Program-made: the position numbers and the translations under genes | Notes under the pieces: generated by a model | What the model was told of the DNA's origin: nothing | Database searches by the model: none | What the model saw: only the letters and a program-made list of their open reading frames with translations | Assembly (NCBI RefSeq): GCF_001695835.1 | Contig: NZ_MBSO01000008.1 | Location: 1-64,000 of the forward strand | Reading direction: 5' to 3' | Length of the DNA: 64,000 nucleotides | Origin: Ensifer sp. LC11 | GTDB lineage: Bacteria > Pseudomonadota > Alphaproteobacteria > Rhizobiales > Rhizobiaceae | In this document: positions 1 through 10,284 of the stretch, piece after piece | Layout of the letters: every line of letters begins with the position of its first letter | How positions within the stretch are numbered: position 1 is the first letter of the stretch

Positions 1-79
1 CCGAGACCGGCGTGAGCGCAGGCCGCCACTTTTGCCACCCGGAAACCCGCCCCAACGTCAGCACCAAATCCACAAAACA

Positions 80-137
80 AAACCCGCCGAAAAATCGACG
101 GGTTTGTCAGCGGTCTGACGGGCCCGTGAGGGCCCGT
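80..137 (-). terminator. Tandem hairpins downstream of fadB
   Basis: Read on the minus strand after the fadB stop, there is an 8-bp hairpin with a GTGA-type loop at 118-137. A second hairpin with 11-bp arms (one mismatch, arms 80-90 and 95-105) follows and is continued by a T-rich tail. This fits an intrinsic terminator for the beta-oxidation operon. No gene is recognisable in bases 1-79. Confidence 0.7.
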
Positions 138-159
138 TCGCAAGGGTGATGGTCAGAGC

Positions 160-2376
160 TTAGGCCGCCTGCCTCTTCTCGCCATAGGGATCGAAGCGGC
201 CGTAGAAGGTCTCGCCGCGTTCGGCCATTTCCTTCAGGAGCGCCGTCGGCTTGAAGTGATCGCCATAGTCCTTGGCCAGCTTGTCGCACATCTTGACGAA
301 GGCCTTCACGCCCATGCCGTCGATGTAGGAAAGCGTGCCGCCGGTGTAGGGCGCAAAACCGAAGCCGAGGATCGAGCCGACGTCCGCTTCGCGCGGGTCG
401 GTGACGATGCCTTCTTCCATCGTGCGGGCCGCTTCAAGGGCGATCGTTGCGAGGAAGCGCTGCTTCAGCACTTCGACGTCGATCGTGTCGGCGTTCTTCT
501 GCGGATAGAGCGTCTTCAGCTCCGGCCACAGATACTTCTTGGCGGGCTTGGCCGGATATTCATAGAAGCCCTTGCCGTTCTTGCGGCCGCGGCGGTCGAG
601 GTCGTCGACCAGCTTGTTGATCAGCGCCATGTGCTTGGGATCGACGGCCTTTTCGCCGAGGTCGGCGATGGTGGCCTTCAGGATCTTCTGGCTGAGGTCG
701 ATCGCCACTTCGTCGTTGAGCGACAGCGGACCGACCGGCATGCCGGCCATCTTGGCGGCGTTCTCGATCATCGCCGGCGGCACGCCTTCGATCAGCATGT
801 CGTAGGCTTCGTGGATGTAGCGGAAGACGCAGCGGTTGACGTAGAAGCCGCGCGTGTCGTTGACGACGATCGGCGTCTTCTTGATCGCGGCGACATAGTC
901 GAGTGCTGTGGCGAGCGCCTTGTCGCCGCTCTCCTTGCCGAGGATCACTTCCGTCAGCATCATCTTCTCGACCGGCGAGAAGAAATGGATACCGATGAAC
1001 TGGCCGGGGCGCTTGGAGTTCTTGGCAAGGCCGGTGATCGGCAGCGTCGAGGTGTTGGAGGCAAAGATCGTGTCTTCTCCGATCACCGCTTCCACCTTCT
1101 CGATCACGTCCTTCTTGACCTGGCGATCTTCGAACACCGCCTCGACGACGAGGCCGACATCCTTCAGGTCGTTATAGTCGGCCGAAGGCGTGATGCGGGC
1201 GAGCAGGGCTTCACCCTCTTCCTTGGTCAGGCGACCCTTGCCGATCGATTCCTTGACCAGGCCTTCCGAATGCGCCTTGCCCTTTTCGGCTGCTTCCATG
1301 TCGCGGTCGATCAGCGTCACGGCAATGCCGGCAGCCGCCGTCACATAGGCGATCGAGGCGCCCATGAAGCCGGCACCGACGACGCCGACATGCTTGAATT
1401 CCGATTTCGGCACGCCGGCCGGGCGACGGGCACCCTTGCCGAGTTCGTGCATCGAGACGAACAGCGAGCGGATCATCGAGAAGGCTTCGGTCGTCTGAAG
1501 GATCTCGGTGAAGTAGCGCTGCTCGATCTTCAACGCCGTGTCGAAGGGAACCTGCAGGCCTTCATAGACGCATTTCAGGATGGCGACGGCGCCCGGATAG
1601 TTGCCGTAGGTCTCACGCCGCAGGATGCCGGAAGCAGCCGGCCAGAGTTGTGCCGAGGCCGGCGTCCAGATGCCACCGCCCGGCGCCTTGTAACCCTTTT
1701 CGTCCCAGGGCTGGACCGGCTTCAGGCCGTTCTTGATCATCGCCTTGGCGGCATCGATCAGCTTGTCGGCATCGACGACTTCATGCACGAGGCCGAGCGC
1801 CTTGGCGCGCGCTGCCGTCAGCGACGAACCGGTCGTCATCATCTGCAGTGCATCCTGCGCGTTGGTGAGGCGCGGCACGCGCTGGGTGCCGCCGGCGCCC
1901 GGGAAGATGCCGACCTTGACTTCCGGCAGCGCGATCTTCACCGACTTCGAGTTCGAAGCGACGCGGCCGTGACAAGCGAGCGAAAGCTCGAAGGCGCCGC
2001 CCATGCAGGTGCCGTTGATCGCCGAGACCCAGGCTTTTCCTGAGGTTTCGAGCTTGCGGAAGAGCCCGGTCATCCGGCCAACCAGGTCGAAAAGCTTCTG
2101 GGCCGCGTTATCCGGGTCCTTCTTCTTTTCTTCCTGCTGGAAAGTGAACATCGATTTGATCATCGAGAGATCGGCGCCGCCGGAGAAGCTCGACTTGCCG
2201 GATGTGAAGACGACACCCTTGACCGCAGCATCGGCAGTGGTCTGGTCGACGATGGCGTTGAGTTCTTCCATCACCTCCTGGGTGAAGACGTTCATCGACT
2301 TCTCAGGCATGTCCCAGGTGACAAGGGCAATGCCGTCGGCATCGGTCTCGATCTTGAAATTGGTGTACTTCGTCAT
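160..2376 (-). CDS. fadB: Bifunctional enoyl-CoA hydratase / 3-hydroxyacyl-CoA dehydrogenase (FadB/FadJ type)
   Basis: This is the multifunctional beta-oxidation enzyme that hydrates trans-2-enoyl-CoA and oxidises the L-3-hydroxyacyl-CoA with NAD+. Of 738 residues, the first 200 or so are a crotonase domain with the oxyanion-hole glycines and a PEVKVGIFPGAGG stretch carrying the catalytic glutamate. From about residue 330 there is a Rossmann domain with GAGFMG, followed by the two C-terminal 3-hydroxyacyl-CoA dehydrogenase domains. Length is normal for the alpha subunit. The ATG has a purine-rich GGGGGAG just upstream. It is the last gene of an operon that also holds an acyl-CoA dehydrogenase and the thiolase, so the window supplies a full beta-oxidation set. 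The cytosolic alpha2beta2 complex with the neighbouring thiolase is inferred from the family. The FadB/FadJ distinction cannot be settled by eye. Confidence 0.93.
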   Translation of the reverse strand: MTKYTNFKIETDADGIALVTWDMPEKSMNVFTQEVMEELNAIVDQTTADAAVKGVVFTSGKSSFSGGADLSMIKSMFTFQQEEKKKDPDNAAQKLFDLVGRMTGLFRKLETSGKAWVSAINGTCMGGAFELSLACHGRVASNSKSVKIALPEVKVGIFPGAGGTQRVPRLTNAQDALQMMTTGSSLTAARAKALGLVHEVVDADKLIDAAKAMIKNGLKPVQPWDEKGYKAPGGGIWTPASAQLWPAASGILRRETYGNYPGAVAILKCVYEGLQVPFDTALKIEQRYFTEILQTTEAFSMIRSLFVSMHELGKGARRPAGVPKSEFKHVGVVGAGFMGASIAYVTAAAGIAVTLIDRDMEAAEKGKAHSEGLVKESIGKGRLTKEEGEALLARITPSADYNDLKDVGLVVEAVFEDRQVKKDVIEKVEAVIGEDTIFASNTSTLPITGLAKNSKRPGQFIGIHFFSPVEKMMLTEVILGKESGDKALATALDYVAAIKKTPIVVNDTRGFYVNRCVFRYIHEAYDMLIEGVPPAMIENAAKMAGMPVGPLSLNDEVAIDLSQKILKATIADLGEKAVDPKHMALINKLVDDLDRRGRKNGKGFYEYPAKPAKKYLWPELKTLYPQKNADTIDVEVLKQRFLATIALEAARTMEEGIVTDPREADVGSILGFGFAPYTGGTLSYIDGMGVKAFVKMCDKLAKDYGDHFKPTALLKEMAERGETFYGRFDPYGEKRQAA

Positions 2377-2387
2377 GGTTCTCCCCC

Positions 2388-2798
2388 TCAGTAGAGAATG
2401 GGTTCGATGCGCAGCGAGACGTTCGATCCGCCGCTGTAACGTTGTTTGCTGGTGTTGGTGGCGATCAGCCGTCCGTCGCGCTCGACGCGGATGGTGAAGC
2501 CCGCATCGACGGCCTTGTCGAGCTCGGGCTTCGGCACCTGCAGCACGAAGGGCACGCGGGCAGCCTTGCCGTCGCTGACAACCGATGTCTCGGCAATCAG
2601 CTTGGCGGCGACGTCCATGACGCCCTGCTCCTCGAGCCTTATGGTGACGGTGCCGGCCGGAACCGGGCCGCTCGCGACATTGCTGATCGCACCGGTGAGC
2701 GTGAAGCTGTCGCCGCCTTCGTCGTCGGAGACGCAGCCGGCGGCTGCAAGCAGCCCCAGGCCCATCAGTGCGAGAAGAGAGCGGCGCATCACGTCCAT
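2388..2798 (-). CDS. YbaY-like lipoprotein inside the fad operon
   Basis: This 136-residue protein has an N-terminal signal peptide ending in a lipobox (LLAAAGC, Cys about residue 22), so it should be a lipid-anchored periplasmic or outer-membrane protein. The mature part is one beta-rich domain of the YbaY/META-like type, with hydrophobic strands alternating with VTIRLEEQG-like segments. The start codon lies 2 bases beyond the thiolase stop and the stop lies 11 bases before fadB, so it is embedded in the operon. An AAAGG sequence before the ATG at 2798 favours this start over the internal ATG three codons later. No enzymatic function can be assigned. Co-transcription with beta-oxidation genes is a prediction from spacing. 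Confidence 0.82.
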   Translation of the reverse strand: MDVMRRSLLALMGLGLLAAAGCVSDDEGGDSFTLTGAISNVASGPVPAGTVTIRLEEQGVMDVAAKLIAETSVVSDGKAARVPFVLQVPKPELDKAVDAGFTIRVERDGRLIATNTSKQRYSGGSNVSLRIEPILY

Positions 2799-2800
2799 CG

Positions 2801-4009
<1,209 letters not shown>

Positions 4010-4025
4010 GTCTCATCTCCCTTTC

Positions 4026-4047
4026 GGCAGCACCATCAGGTGCTGCC
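4026..4047 (-). other. Intercistronic hairpin between acyl-CoA dehydrogenase and thiolase
   Basis: A perfect 9-bp stem (GGCAGCACC pairing with GGTGCTGCC) with a 4-base loop lies in the 65-base gap between the two genes. It has no T-run. It is better read as an RNA-processing or attenuation element than as a full terminator. Confidence 0.5.
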
Positions 4048-4074
4048 CGTCAAAACAGTTTGAAATCGAACGGC

Positions 4075-5871
4075 TCAGAAGGCGGCCGCGTCGAGCGCCA
4101 TCAGCGTGTCGGCGCCGGTCTCGATGCGGGCCTTGCGCAGCGCCGTTTCCGGCAGGATCCTTTCCATGAAGAAGGTCGCGGTGATCAGCTTGTTCTTCAG
4201 ATAGTCTGCGCGCGTCGTTTCGCCAGAGGCAAGTTTTTCCTCAGCGGTCTTGGCAATTTTCGCCCACATGTAGCCAAGGACGACGAGGCCGAAGAGGTGC
4301 ATGTAGTCGGTGGAACCAGCGCCGGCATTGTCGGGCTTGGCCATCGCGTTCTGCATGAACCACATGGTGGCGGCCTGCAGGTCGTTGAGGCCCTTCTTCA
4401 GCGCCTTGGTGTAGCTCGCCAGCTTGTCGTTATTGCGGTTTTCCTCGCAGAAATCACCGATTTCCTTAAACAGCGCCATGACGGCGCGGCCGCCATTGAG
4501 GCCCAGCTTGCGGCCGACGAGATCGAGCGCCTGGATGCCGTTGGCACCTTCGTAGATCATCGCGATGCGGGCATCGCGGACATACTGGCTCATGCCGTGT
4601 TCTTCGATGTAGCCGTGGCCGCCGAACATCTGCTGCGCCATGACGGCGTGGTCGAAGCCTTTGTCGGTGAGAACGCCCTTGAGGATCGGCGTCATCAGAC
4701 CAAGGATGTCGTCCGCCGTCTGGCGATCGGCTTCGCTGTCGGAACGATGCGCGATGTCGGACTTCAGTGCGGTCCACAGCGTGAAGGCGCGGCCGGCCTC
4801 GTTGAAGGCCTTGATCGTCATCAGCGTGCGGCGCACGTCCGGATGCACGATGATCGGGTCAGCCTTCTTGTCCGGGGCCTTGGGGCCGGAGAGCGAACGG
4901 CCCTGGATGCGGTCGCGTGCATAGTTGGCGGCGTTCTGGTAGGCGATCTCGGCGATCGAAAGGCCCTGCAGGCCGACGCCGAGGCGGGCCTCGTTCATCA
5001 TCACGAACATGGCGTTGAGGCCCTTGTTCTCCGTGCCGATGAGGTAGCCCACGGCCTCGTCATAGTTCATGACGCAGGTGGAGTTGCCGTGAATGCCCAT
5101 CTTGTGTTCGATCGCGCCGCAGGAAACGCCGTTGCGCTCGCCCGGTTCGCCATCGGCATCGAGCTTGAACTTCGGCACGATGAACAGCGAGATGCCCTTC
5201 ACGCCTTCCGGAGCACCCTCGATGCGGGCAAGCACCAGATGGATGATGTTGTCGGACATGTCGTGTTCGCCGGCGGAGATGAAGATCTTCTGGCCGGAAA
5301 TCTTGTAAGCGCCGTTGCCGGTTGGTACCGCCTTGGTGCGCAGGAGCCCGAGGTCCGTGCCGCAATGCGGTTCCGTCAGGTTCATCGTGCCGGTCCAGGT
5401 GCCGGCAACCATCTTCGGCAGATAGGCCTGCTTCTGCTCGTCCGTGCCGTGCACGAGAATGGCCGCAATCGCACCCTGGGTGAGGCCCGGATACATGGTC
5501 AGCGCCATGTTGGCCGAGGACATGTACTCGCCGACGGCGGTGTGCAGCGTGTAGGGCAGGCCCTGGCCACCGAATTCTTCAGGAACGGCGAGGCCGAGCC
5601 AGCCGCCTTCGCGATAGAGATCGAAGGCTTCCTTGAAACCCTTCGGCACGCTGACCGAGCCGTCGTCGCGGCGCTTGCAGCCTTCCTGGTCGCCGGAGAG
5701 GTTGACCGGGAACAGAGCCTCTTCGGCAAGCTTGGCTGCCTCGCCGACGATAGCCTCGATCATGTCAGGCGTCGCGTCCGCGAAACCGGGCAGGTTGTTG
5801 TAGCGCTCAATGCCGAGCACATCGTTCAGGATGAAGAGGGTATCGTCGACCGGGGCCTTGTAGATGGGCAT
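4075..5871 (-). CDS. Acyl-CoA dehydrogenase with extended C-terminus (DmdC-like family)
   Basis: This is an FAD-dependent acyl-CoA dehydrogenase of 598 residues, about 200 longer than the classical enzyme. It belongs to the long family that includes 3-methylmercaptopropionyl-CoA dehydrogenase (DmdC) and many rhizobial fatty acyl-CoA dehydrogenases. Visible are the N-terminal helical domain ([20 protein letters not shown]), the middle domain ([15 protein letters not shown]), and the [21 protein letters not shown] stretch (shown split here for reference as [11 protein letters not shown] and [10 protein letters not shown]). An extra C-terminal domain follows. The ATG at 5871 is chosen because AGGAAAG sits immediately upstream and the 56 in-frame residues before it look non-coding. 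As first gene of the operon with fadA and fadB, general fatty-acid oxidation is the most likely role. A DMSP-specific role has no support here. Confidence 0.9.
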   Translation of the reverse strand: MPIYKAPVDDTLFILNDVLGIERYNNLPGFADATPDMIEAIVGEAAKLAEEALFPVNLSGDQEGCKRRDDGSVSVPKGFKEAFDLYREGGWLGLAVPEEFGGQGLPYTLHTAVGEYMSSANMALTMYPGLTQGAIAAILVHGTDEQKQAYLPKMVAGTWTGTMNLTEPHCGTDLGLLRTKAVPTGNGAYKISGQKIFISAGEHDMSDNIIHLVLARIEGAPEGVKGISLFIVPKFKLDADGEPGERNGVSCGAIEHKMGIHGNSTCVMNYDEAVGYLIGTENKGLNAMFVMMNEARLGVGLQGLSIAEIAYQNAANYARDRIQGRSLSGPKAPDKKADPIIVHPDVRRTLMTIKAFNEAGRAFTLWTALKSDIAHRSDSEADRQTADDILGLMTPILKGVLTDKGFDHAVMAQQMFGGHGYIEEHGMSQYVRDARIAMIYEGANGIQALDLVGRKLGLNGGRAVMALFKEIGDFCEENRNNDKLASYTKALKKGLNDLQAATMWFMQNAMAKPDNAGAGSTDYMHLFGLVVLGYMWAKIAKTAEEKLASGETTRADYLKNKLITATFFMERILPETALRKARIETGADTLMALDAAAF

Positions 5872-5964
5872 TCTTTCCTCGCCTTTTGATGCTTCGGGCC
5901 GCCGTATCTCGTCATCGACCCGGTTGCAGGATGCCTGATGCGCCGCCGCTCCTCCAAAGCGCCA

Positions 5965-5982
5965 TGCGTTCAAATGAACGCA
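5965..5982. promoter_or_regulatory. Palindrome TGCGTTCA-AA-TGAACGCA upstream of the beta-oxidation operon
   Basis: A perfect 8-bp inverted repeat with a 2-base centre lies about 95-110 bases upstream of the acyl-CoA dehydrogenase start. It has the size and symmetry of a TetR/GntR-type operator. The cognate regulator is unknown. Confidence 0.45.
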
Positions 5983-6007
5983 CGAAGGACGCTCCAGCAT
6001 TTTGATT

Positions 6008-6059
6008 CTAGAGCACCTTTCCGCTTCCAGTGTTCGCACATGAAAGCGGGATGCTCTAG
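6008..6059. repeat. Palindromic element with CTAGAGCA / TGCTCTAG ends
   Basis: The outer arms (6008-6015 and 6052-6059) are a perfect 8-bp inverted repeat. An inner pairing CCGCTT with AAGCGG strengthens the fold. Similar CTAGAGC-ended palindromes are scattered between genes in rhizobial genomes, and a related CTAGAGC sequence occurs at about 28.86 kb in this window. It is probably a small dispersed palindromic element. Confidence 0.5.
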
Positions 6060-6092
6060 GCGGTCTCGCATCGTTGACGGGATGCTACAAAA

Positions 6093-6118
6093 TTTTGACG
6101 TTTGCGTAAACGTCAAAA
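6093..6118. promoter_or_regulatory. 11-bp palindrome TTTTGACGTTT-N4-AAACGTCAAAA
   Basis: A perfect inverted repeat of 11 bp with a 4-base centre (GCGT) lies between the divergent acyl-CoA dehydrogenase and podJ genes. The core GACGTTT/AAACGTC resembles operators of MerR-family regulators of fatty-acid and branched-chain acyl-CoA catabolism in proteobacteria (LiuR type). That likeness is from memory and unproven. Each arm also contains a TTGACG that could act as a -35 box. Confidence 0.5.
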
Positions 6119-6225
6119 ATTGCGCCTTGCGCAGTTTCGTCGACGGCGTCAGCGGGAAGGACCAATCATCACTTGTGCGTCCAGATCGCGCGTTCCTGCC
6201 AAATCGTTAAAAAATCATGGGCAGG

Positions 6226-6240
6226 TTAACCGCTTATTTA
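6226..6240 (+). promoter_or_regulatory. Candidate CtrA box upstream of podJ
   Basis: TTAA, seven bases, then TTTA (TTAACCGCTTATTTA) is one mismatch from the CtrA consensus TTAA-N7-TTAA. It lies about 165 bases before the podJ start, where a promoter is expected. podJ is cell-cycle controlled in Caulobacter, which makes the site plausible. Confidence 0.4.
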
Positions 6241-6403
6241 CCACGTTTCGTGAAAGGTGCGTGTTGAGATGGTCAAAGCTGCAACCTGTCCTGGCGTCGC
6301 ATCGTTGTAGTTTTGCCCACGTCGGAAGCGCCACAGGGGTGAAGAAAGCTGTTTTCTTCCGTGACGTCTTTCGAGATGGCCGACGACAGGGGCGAAGAAC
6401 ACC

Positions 6404-9400
6404 ATGAATGGATCGCGATCAAATCCTCAGCGCGCAGGCAGCCAGTCCTATAGCGAGCGGCCGTCGCTCGACGCCCTGAACCGCACCATCGAAGGACTGG
6501 AGGCGCGGATCGAGGGCCTGATGAGCGGAACAGCCCGCGACGCGGCGCCAAGGCCGCCCGAGCGCGAGCGCCTGCCGGCCCGCGAACCCGCCAGGGAGCC
6601 GGCAACGACCCGCGACGCGGTAGCAGAGATCATGCAGCGCCAGCGCAGCCTCAGCGCTACGCGCGAGCGTCCGACCCTTCGCGATCGGCTGCCGCAGCGC
6701 GAGCCGGAACGTTATGCCCCCGAACGCTCCGTTTCCGAACGCCATGTCTCTGACCGCCAAGTCTCCGACCGCTTTGCCGACGAGCCCCGTCCGCAGCCGC
6801 TTCACAGCCAGCCGCAACGTCAGACGTCAGCTGTCAACGATATCGCCGAGGCGCTTGTTGGCCTGCGCCAGGACCTGAAGCGCGACATAACCGATGGCCT
6901 GACGCGCGAGATGAACTCGCTGCGTTCCGAAATTCGCGGCATCAAGGCGCAGGCGCAGGATCACAGCTTCGCCGAAGACGTGCGCGGTGACATGCAGCGT
7001 CTCGCCGACAGCATCCAGCACCTGGGCCGCCAGGCATCGCCCGCCCAGGCCGACGCGCTTCGCGGCGACTTCGACGAATTGCGCGCAATGATCGACGGTC
7101 TCGCGCGCGAAGACAGCATGCGCCGCATGGAAAACCGCTGGAACGGCGTCGAGGACCGGCTGATCGCGTTTGATCAGAACCGTGACGACGAGCTGGTGGC
7201 GCTTGCCTATCGGCTCGATGAGATCAAGTCGCAGATCGGTTCGCTGAAGAACAGCTCCGCCGTCGATGCGCTCGAAGATAAGTTGATCGCCGTCGCCCAG
7301 GCAATCGAGATGCTGGGTCGCCAGATCCAGCCCGACGACCGTCGCCTCGTGTCGCAATTTGCCGATCTCGATGGCCGGCTCGATGAAATCAGCCGTGCCA
7401 TTGCCGCCAGCAGCCGCACGGCGACTGGCCTCGACAGCGGTTTCGTCAATCGTCTCGAAGGCCGGCTCGGCGACCTTTCGCGTCAGATCGACAATCTTTC
7501 GCGCCCGAACGATGCCGGGCTCGGCGCCCGTCTCGAAGCCTTGACCGCCCGTGTCGAGGATCTCGCCAGCGAAAAGGCGGCCGCCCGGCTGGAGGAGCGG
7601 CTCGACCAGCTTTCAACCCTGATGGAGCGCAGCAGCAGGACCGCGCAATCGGACCTTAACGATTATCTCTCGGACATCTCCCGCAAGATCGAGGCGCTCG
7701 ACCAGGGGAGCGTCAACGACGTGCTCGCCGAGCGGCTCGACTACCTCGCGCGCCGGATCGACGAACTCGACGCCCACGGTGTGCAGCCCACCTCTGACCC
7801 CCGCTTCGACCGGCTCGAGGATCGTCTGGCTGGCATCGCGCAGCGTCTTGAAGAGACCCACGCTGCGCCCTTCGACGATCGCGCCGCCTTGCAGAACCTC
7901 GAGGCGCAGATCGCCAATCTGTCGACGCTGGTCAGTCAGCCGCGTGCGGATGCCGGTGCTAGCACGATGCCGGTCGATTTCGAAAGCCGTATGACCGCGC
8001 TGGAGGATTACTTCTCGACGAGTGACGAATACATCGTCGAAGCCGCCCGGCAGGCAGCAGAAGCGGTGATGGAAGCCTATTCCAAGAACACCTCGGCTCC
8101 GGTTGCCGGCGGCGATCTTGCCGCGATCTCGGCGCTTGCCGAGGACTTGAGGACGCTCGAGGACCTCAGCCGCTCCAGCGAGGAGCGGACGGCGCGGACG
8201 TTCGAGGCGTTGCACGAAACCCTCGTGCACATCGCCGACAAGCTGGAACGCATCGAAAATCGCGAGCCGACATCGCCTGCTCGGATCGAAATGCCGCTCG
8301 CGCGCGACGCGGCGCAGATGCCGAGAGCCGTGCAGCCCGAATTCAACGATCCCTTCGGCGGCAGCGATCTCGACGATCGCTACGATGACCTTCAGCGCAA
8401 CGTGCGCGCCCTTCAGGCGGAAGACCAGGCTGTCGCAGCGCAGGGCGCCGAGGCGGCAACGGCCTTTGTCGATGAAGAACAGATCTCGACCGTCGAGGTC
8501 GAAGAGGCGCGCGAACCGGCCGCGACGGCGCGCACGGGCTTGCTTGCAGGGCTCACCCGGCGCTTTTCCGCAAAGCGTTCCGGGCCGACGCCGGACCAGG
8601 CACGGCAACTCGTTGAACCGGCGCCGTCGATCGACCCCTCCGAAATGCTCGCGCCGGAGGAAGCCAACCAACTGCTTGAGCCGGGTTCCGGTGTTCCTGA
8701 TGTCAAGAAGATCCTGGAGCGCGTGCGCGCCGGGCAGATGAGCAAGGCCGGTATCCAGCCGGCCGATGGCGACAAATCGGATTTCATTGCCGCCGCCCGC
8801 CGCGCGGCTCAGCTCGCCGTCGAGGAGGCGGACACGCTCAACAAGGTCGGGGAAAACGGCACCCATTCGGGCATCGGCGGCGCCTTTGCCCGCCACCGCC
8901 GGCCGATCCTCATGGCCGTGGGCGCGGTGCTGCTGGCAATCATGTCCTATCCGCTGGTCAGCACGATGCTGACGAAGCAGGATGCGGCGCCGGTGGAACC
9001 GGTGGCAATCATCGAGCAGCAGGCTGCACCGGAAGCACAGCAATTCAAGGTCGCGGATGACCGCCCGTTGCAGACTGCCGCCGTTGCGCCGCAGGAGGCG
9101 CCCGCTGCATCTGAAGCCGCGCCTCTCGATTCTGTTGAGGCGCCGGCGAAGACAGCCGAAGCTTCGATTGCGGTGACGGCGACGGCCGTGCCGACGACCA
9201 CGATTGCGACGCCGACGGAAGAAAAAGCACCCTTGCTGGCGCCGACCGCAGAAACGAAGGCGCAAACCAATGCGTTCCAGCCGACCTCTGTCGGTGATGC
9301 GCCTTCAGCGAGCGCTTCGGTTGCGAATGCGCCGGCCGATGGCGCAGCCATGGTGCCAGCCATGACCCCCGTGGCACCCGTGGCGACGCCGAGCGAGATC

Positions 9401-10252
9401 GTGTTGCCCGAAGGTTTCGGCCCGGCGGCACTGGTGACGGCTGCCAAGGGCGGCGACCCGCTCGCCTTCTATGAAATCGGTGCACGCTTTACCGAAGGAC
9501 GTGGCGTTCAGGAAAACATGGCGGAAGCGGCAAAGTGGTATCAGCGCGCAGCTGACGCCGGCGTCGTCCCGGCGCAGTATCGCCTCGCCAGCATGTATGA
9601 GAAGGGCACGGGCGTGACACGCGATGCCGCCAAGGCGAAGGCGCTTTATCTCGCAGCCGCCGGCCAGGGCAACGCCAGCGCCATGCACAACCTCGCCGTC
9701 CTTTTGGCAAGCGGTCGCGATGGCTCTCCGGATTTCGCCGAGGCGACGAAATGGTTTGCCAGGGCCGCCGAACTTGGCGTTCGAGACAGCCAGTTCAACC
9801 TCGCTGTCCTCTATGCGCGCGGCAACGGCGTACCGCAGGACCTGACCGAATCCTACAAGTGGTTCGCGGCGGCGGCCAAGGAAGGCGACCTGGATGCCGG
9901 CGCCAAGCGTGACGAGGTTGCCAAGGCGATGAAGCCCGAGCAGCTCGAAACCGCCAAGACGAAGGCGGACGCCTGGAAGGCGCAGCGGGCCGATGCCAAG
10001 GCGAACACGGTTGACGTGCCGGATGCATGGGTCGGCCCGGCCAACAAGACCGCCAGCGTCGACATGAGCAAGGCGATCCGCAACATCCAGGCGATCCTCA
10101 ACAACAACGGTTTTGATGCCGGCACCCCGGACGGACAAATGGGCAAGAAGACGGTTGCCGCCATCAAGGCCTTCCAGAAGTCGGTCGGCCAGGAGCCGAC
10201 GGGCGAAATCACCGAGCAACTGGTCAAGGAACTGCTGAAGCGCAATTCCTGA
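6404..10252 (+). CDS. podJ: PodJ polarity / localization factor
   Basis: PodJ is a membrane-anchored scaffold that marks a cell pole and recruits polar proteins in alphaproteobacteria; in Agrobacterium it helps switch off growth at the old pole. The 1282-residue protein has a basic, arginine-rich first 140 residues. A long heptad-rich coiled-coil region follows (about 140-640, with many LEDRL/LSRQID-type repeats), then an acidic linker. One membrane helix lies near 833-853, preceded by HRR (cytoplasm-in orientation). A low-complexity Ala/Pro/Thr periplasmic stretch, Sel1-type repeats from about 1000 to 1170, and a peptidoglycan-binding-like domain at about 1219-1280 complete it. This architecture is diagnostic. 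It is monocistronic, divergent from the fad operon, with a candidate CtrA box upstream. Confidence 0.92.
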   Translation: MNGSRSNPQRAGSQSYSERPSLDALNRTIEGLEARIEGLMSGTARDAAPRPPERERLPAREPAREPATTRDAVAEIMQRQRSLSATRERPTLRDRLPQREPERYAPERSVSERHVSDRQVSDRFADEPRPQPLHSQPQRQTSAVNDIAEALVGLRQDLKRDITDGLTREMNSLRSEIRGIKAQAQDHSFAEDVRGDMQRLADSIQHLGRQASPAQADALRGDFDELRAMIDGLAREDSMRRMENRWNGVEDRLIAFDQNRDDELVALAYRLDEIKSQIGSLKNSSAVDALEDKLIAVAQAIEMLGRQIQPDDRRLVSQFADLDGRLDEISRAIAASSRTATGLDSGFVNRLEGRLGDLSRQIDNLSRPNDAGLGARLEALTARVEDLASEKAAARLEERLDQLSTLMERSSRTAQSDLNDYLSDISRKIEALDQGSVNDVLAERLDYLARRIDELDAHGVQPTSDPRFDRLEDRLAGIAQRLEETHAAPFDDRAALQNLEAQIANLSTLVSQPRADAGASTMPVDFESRMTALEDYFSTSDEYIVEAARQAAEAVMEAYSKNTSAPVAGGDLAAISALAEDLRTLEDLSRSSEERTARTFEALHETLVHIADKLERIENREPTSPARIEMPLARDAAQMPRAVQPEFNDPFGGSDLDDRYDDLQRNVRALQAEDQAVAAQGAEAATAFVDEEQISTVEVEEAREPAATARTGLLAGLTRRFSAKRSGPTPDQARQLVEPAPSIDPSEMLAPEEANQLLEPGSGVPDVKKILERVRAGQMSKAGIQPADGDKSDFIAAARRAAQLAVEEADTLNKVGENGTHSGIGGAFARHRRPILMAVGAVLLAIMSYPLVSTMLTKQDAAPVEPVAIIEQQAAPEAQQFKVADDRPLQTAAVAPQEAPAASEAAPLDSVEAPAKTAEASIAVTATAVPTTTIATPTEEKAPLLAPTAETKAQTNAFQPTSVGDAPSASASVANAPADGAAMVPAMTPVAPVATPSEIVLPEGFGPAALVTAAKGGDPLAFYEIGARFTEGRGVQENMAEAAKWYQRAADAGVVPAQYRLASMYEKGTGVTRDAAKAKALYLAAAGQGNASAMHNLAVLLASGRDGSPDFAEATKWFARAAELGVRDSQFNLAVLYARGNGVPQDLTESYKWFAAAAKEGDLDAGAKRDEVAKAMKPEQLETAKTKADAWKAQRADAKANTVDVPDAWVGPANKTASVDMSKAIRNIQAILNNNGFDAGTPDGQMGKKTVAAIKAFQKSVGQEPTGEITEQLVKELLKRNS

Positions 10253-10259
10253 CCTGCAG

Positions 10260-10284
10260 CAGCCCCGAGTTCTCGTCGGGGCTG
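10260..10284 (+). terminator. Hairpin after podJ
   Basis: A 9-bp perfect stem (CAGCCCCGA with TCGGGGCTG, 7-base loop) starts 8 bases after the podJ stop. There is no T-run, so termination may be partial or factor-assisted. Confidence 0.45.

Noticed and set aside
256-2043. Long open frame opposite fadB on the plus strand
   Set aside because: It is antisense to a certain gene, rich in Arg/His/Asp from GC-biased third positions, and matches no family.
7613-9265. Arginine-rich minus-strand frame inside podJ
   Set aside because: It lies wholly within podJ coding sequence, and its Arg/Gly composition is an artefact of complementing coiled-coil codons.
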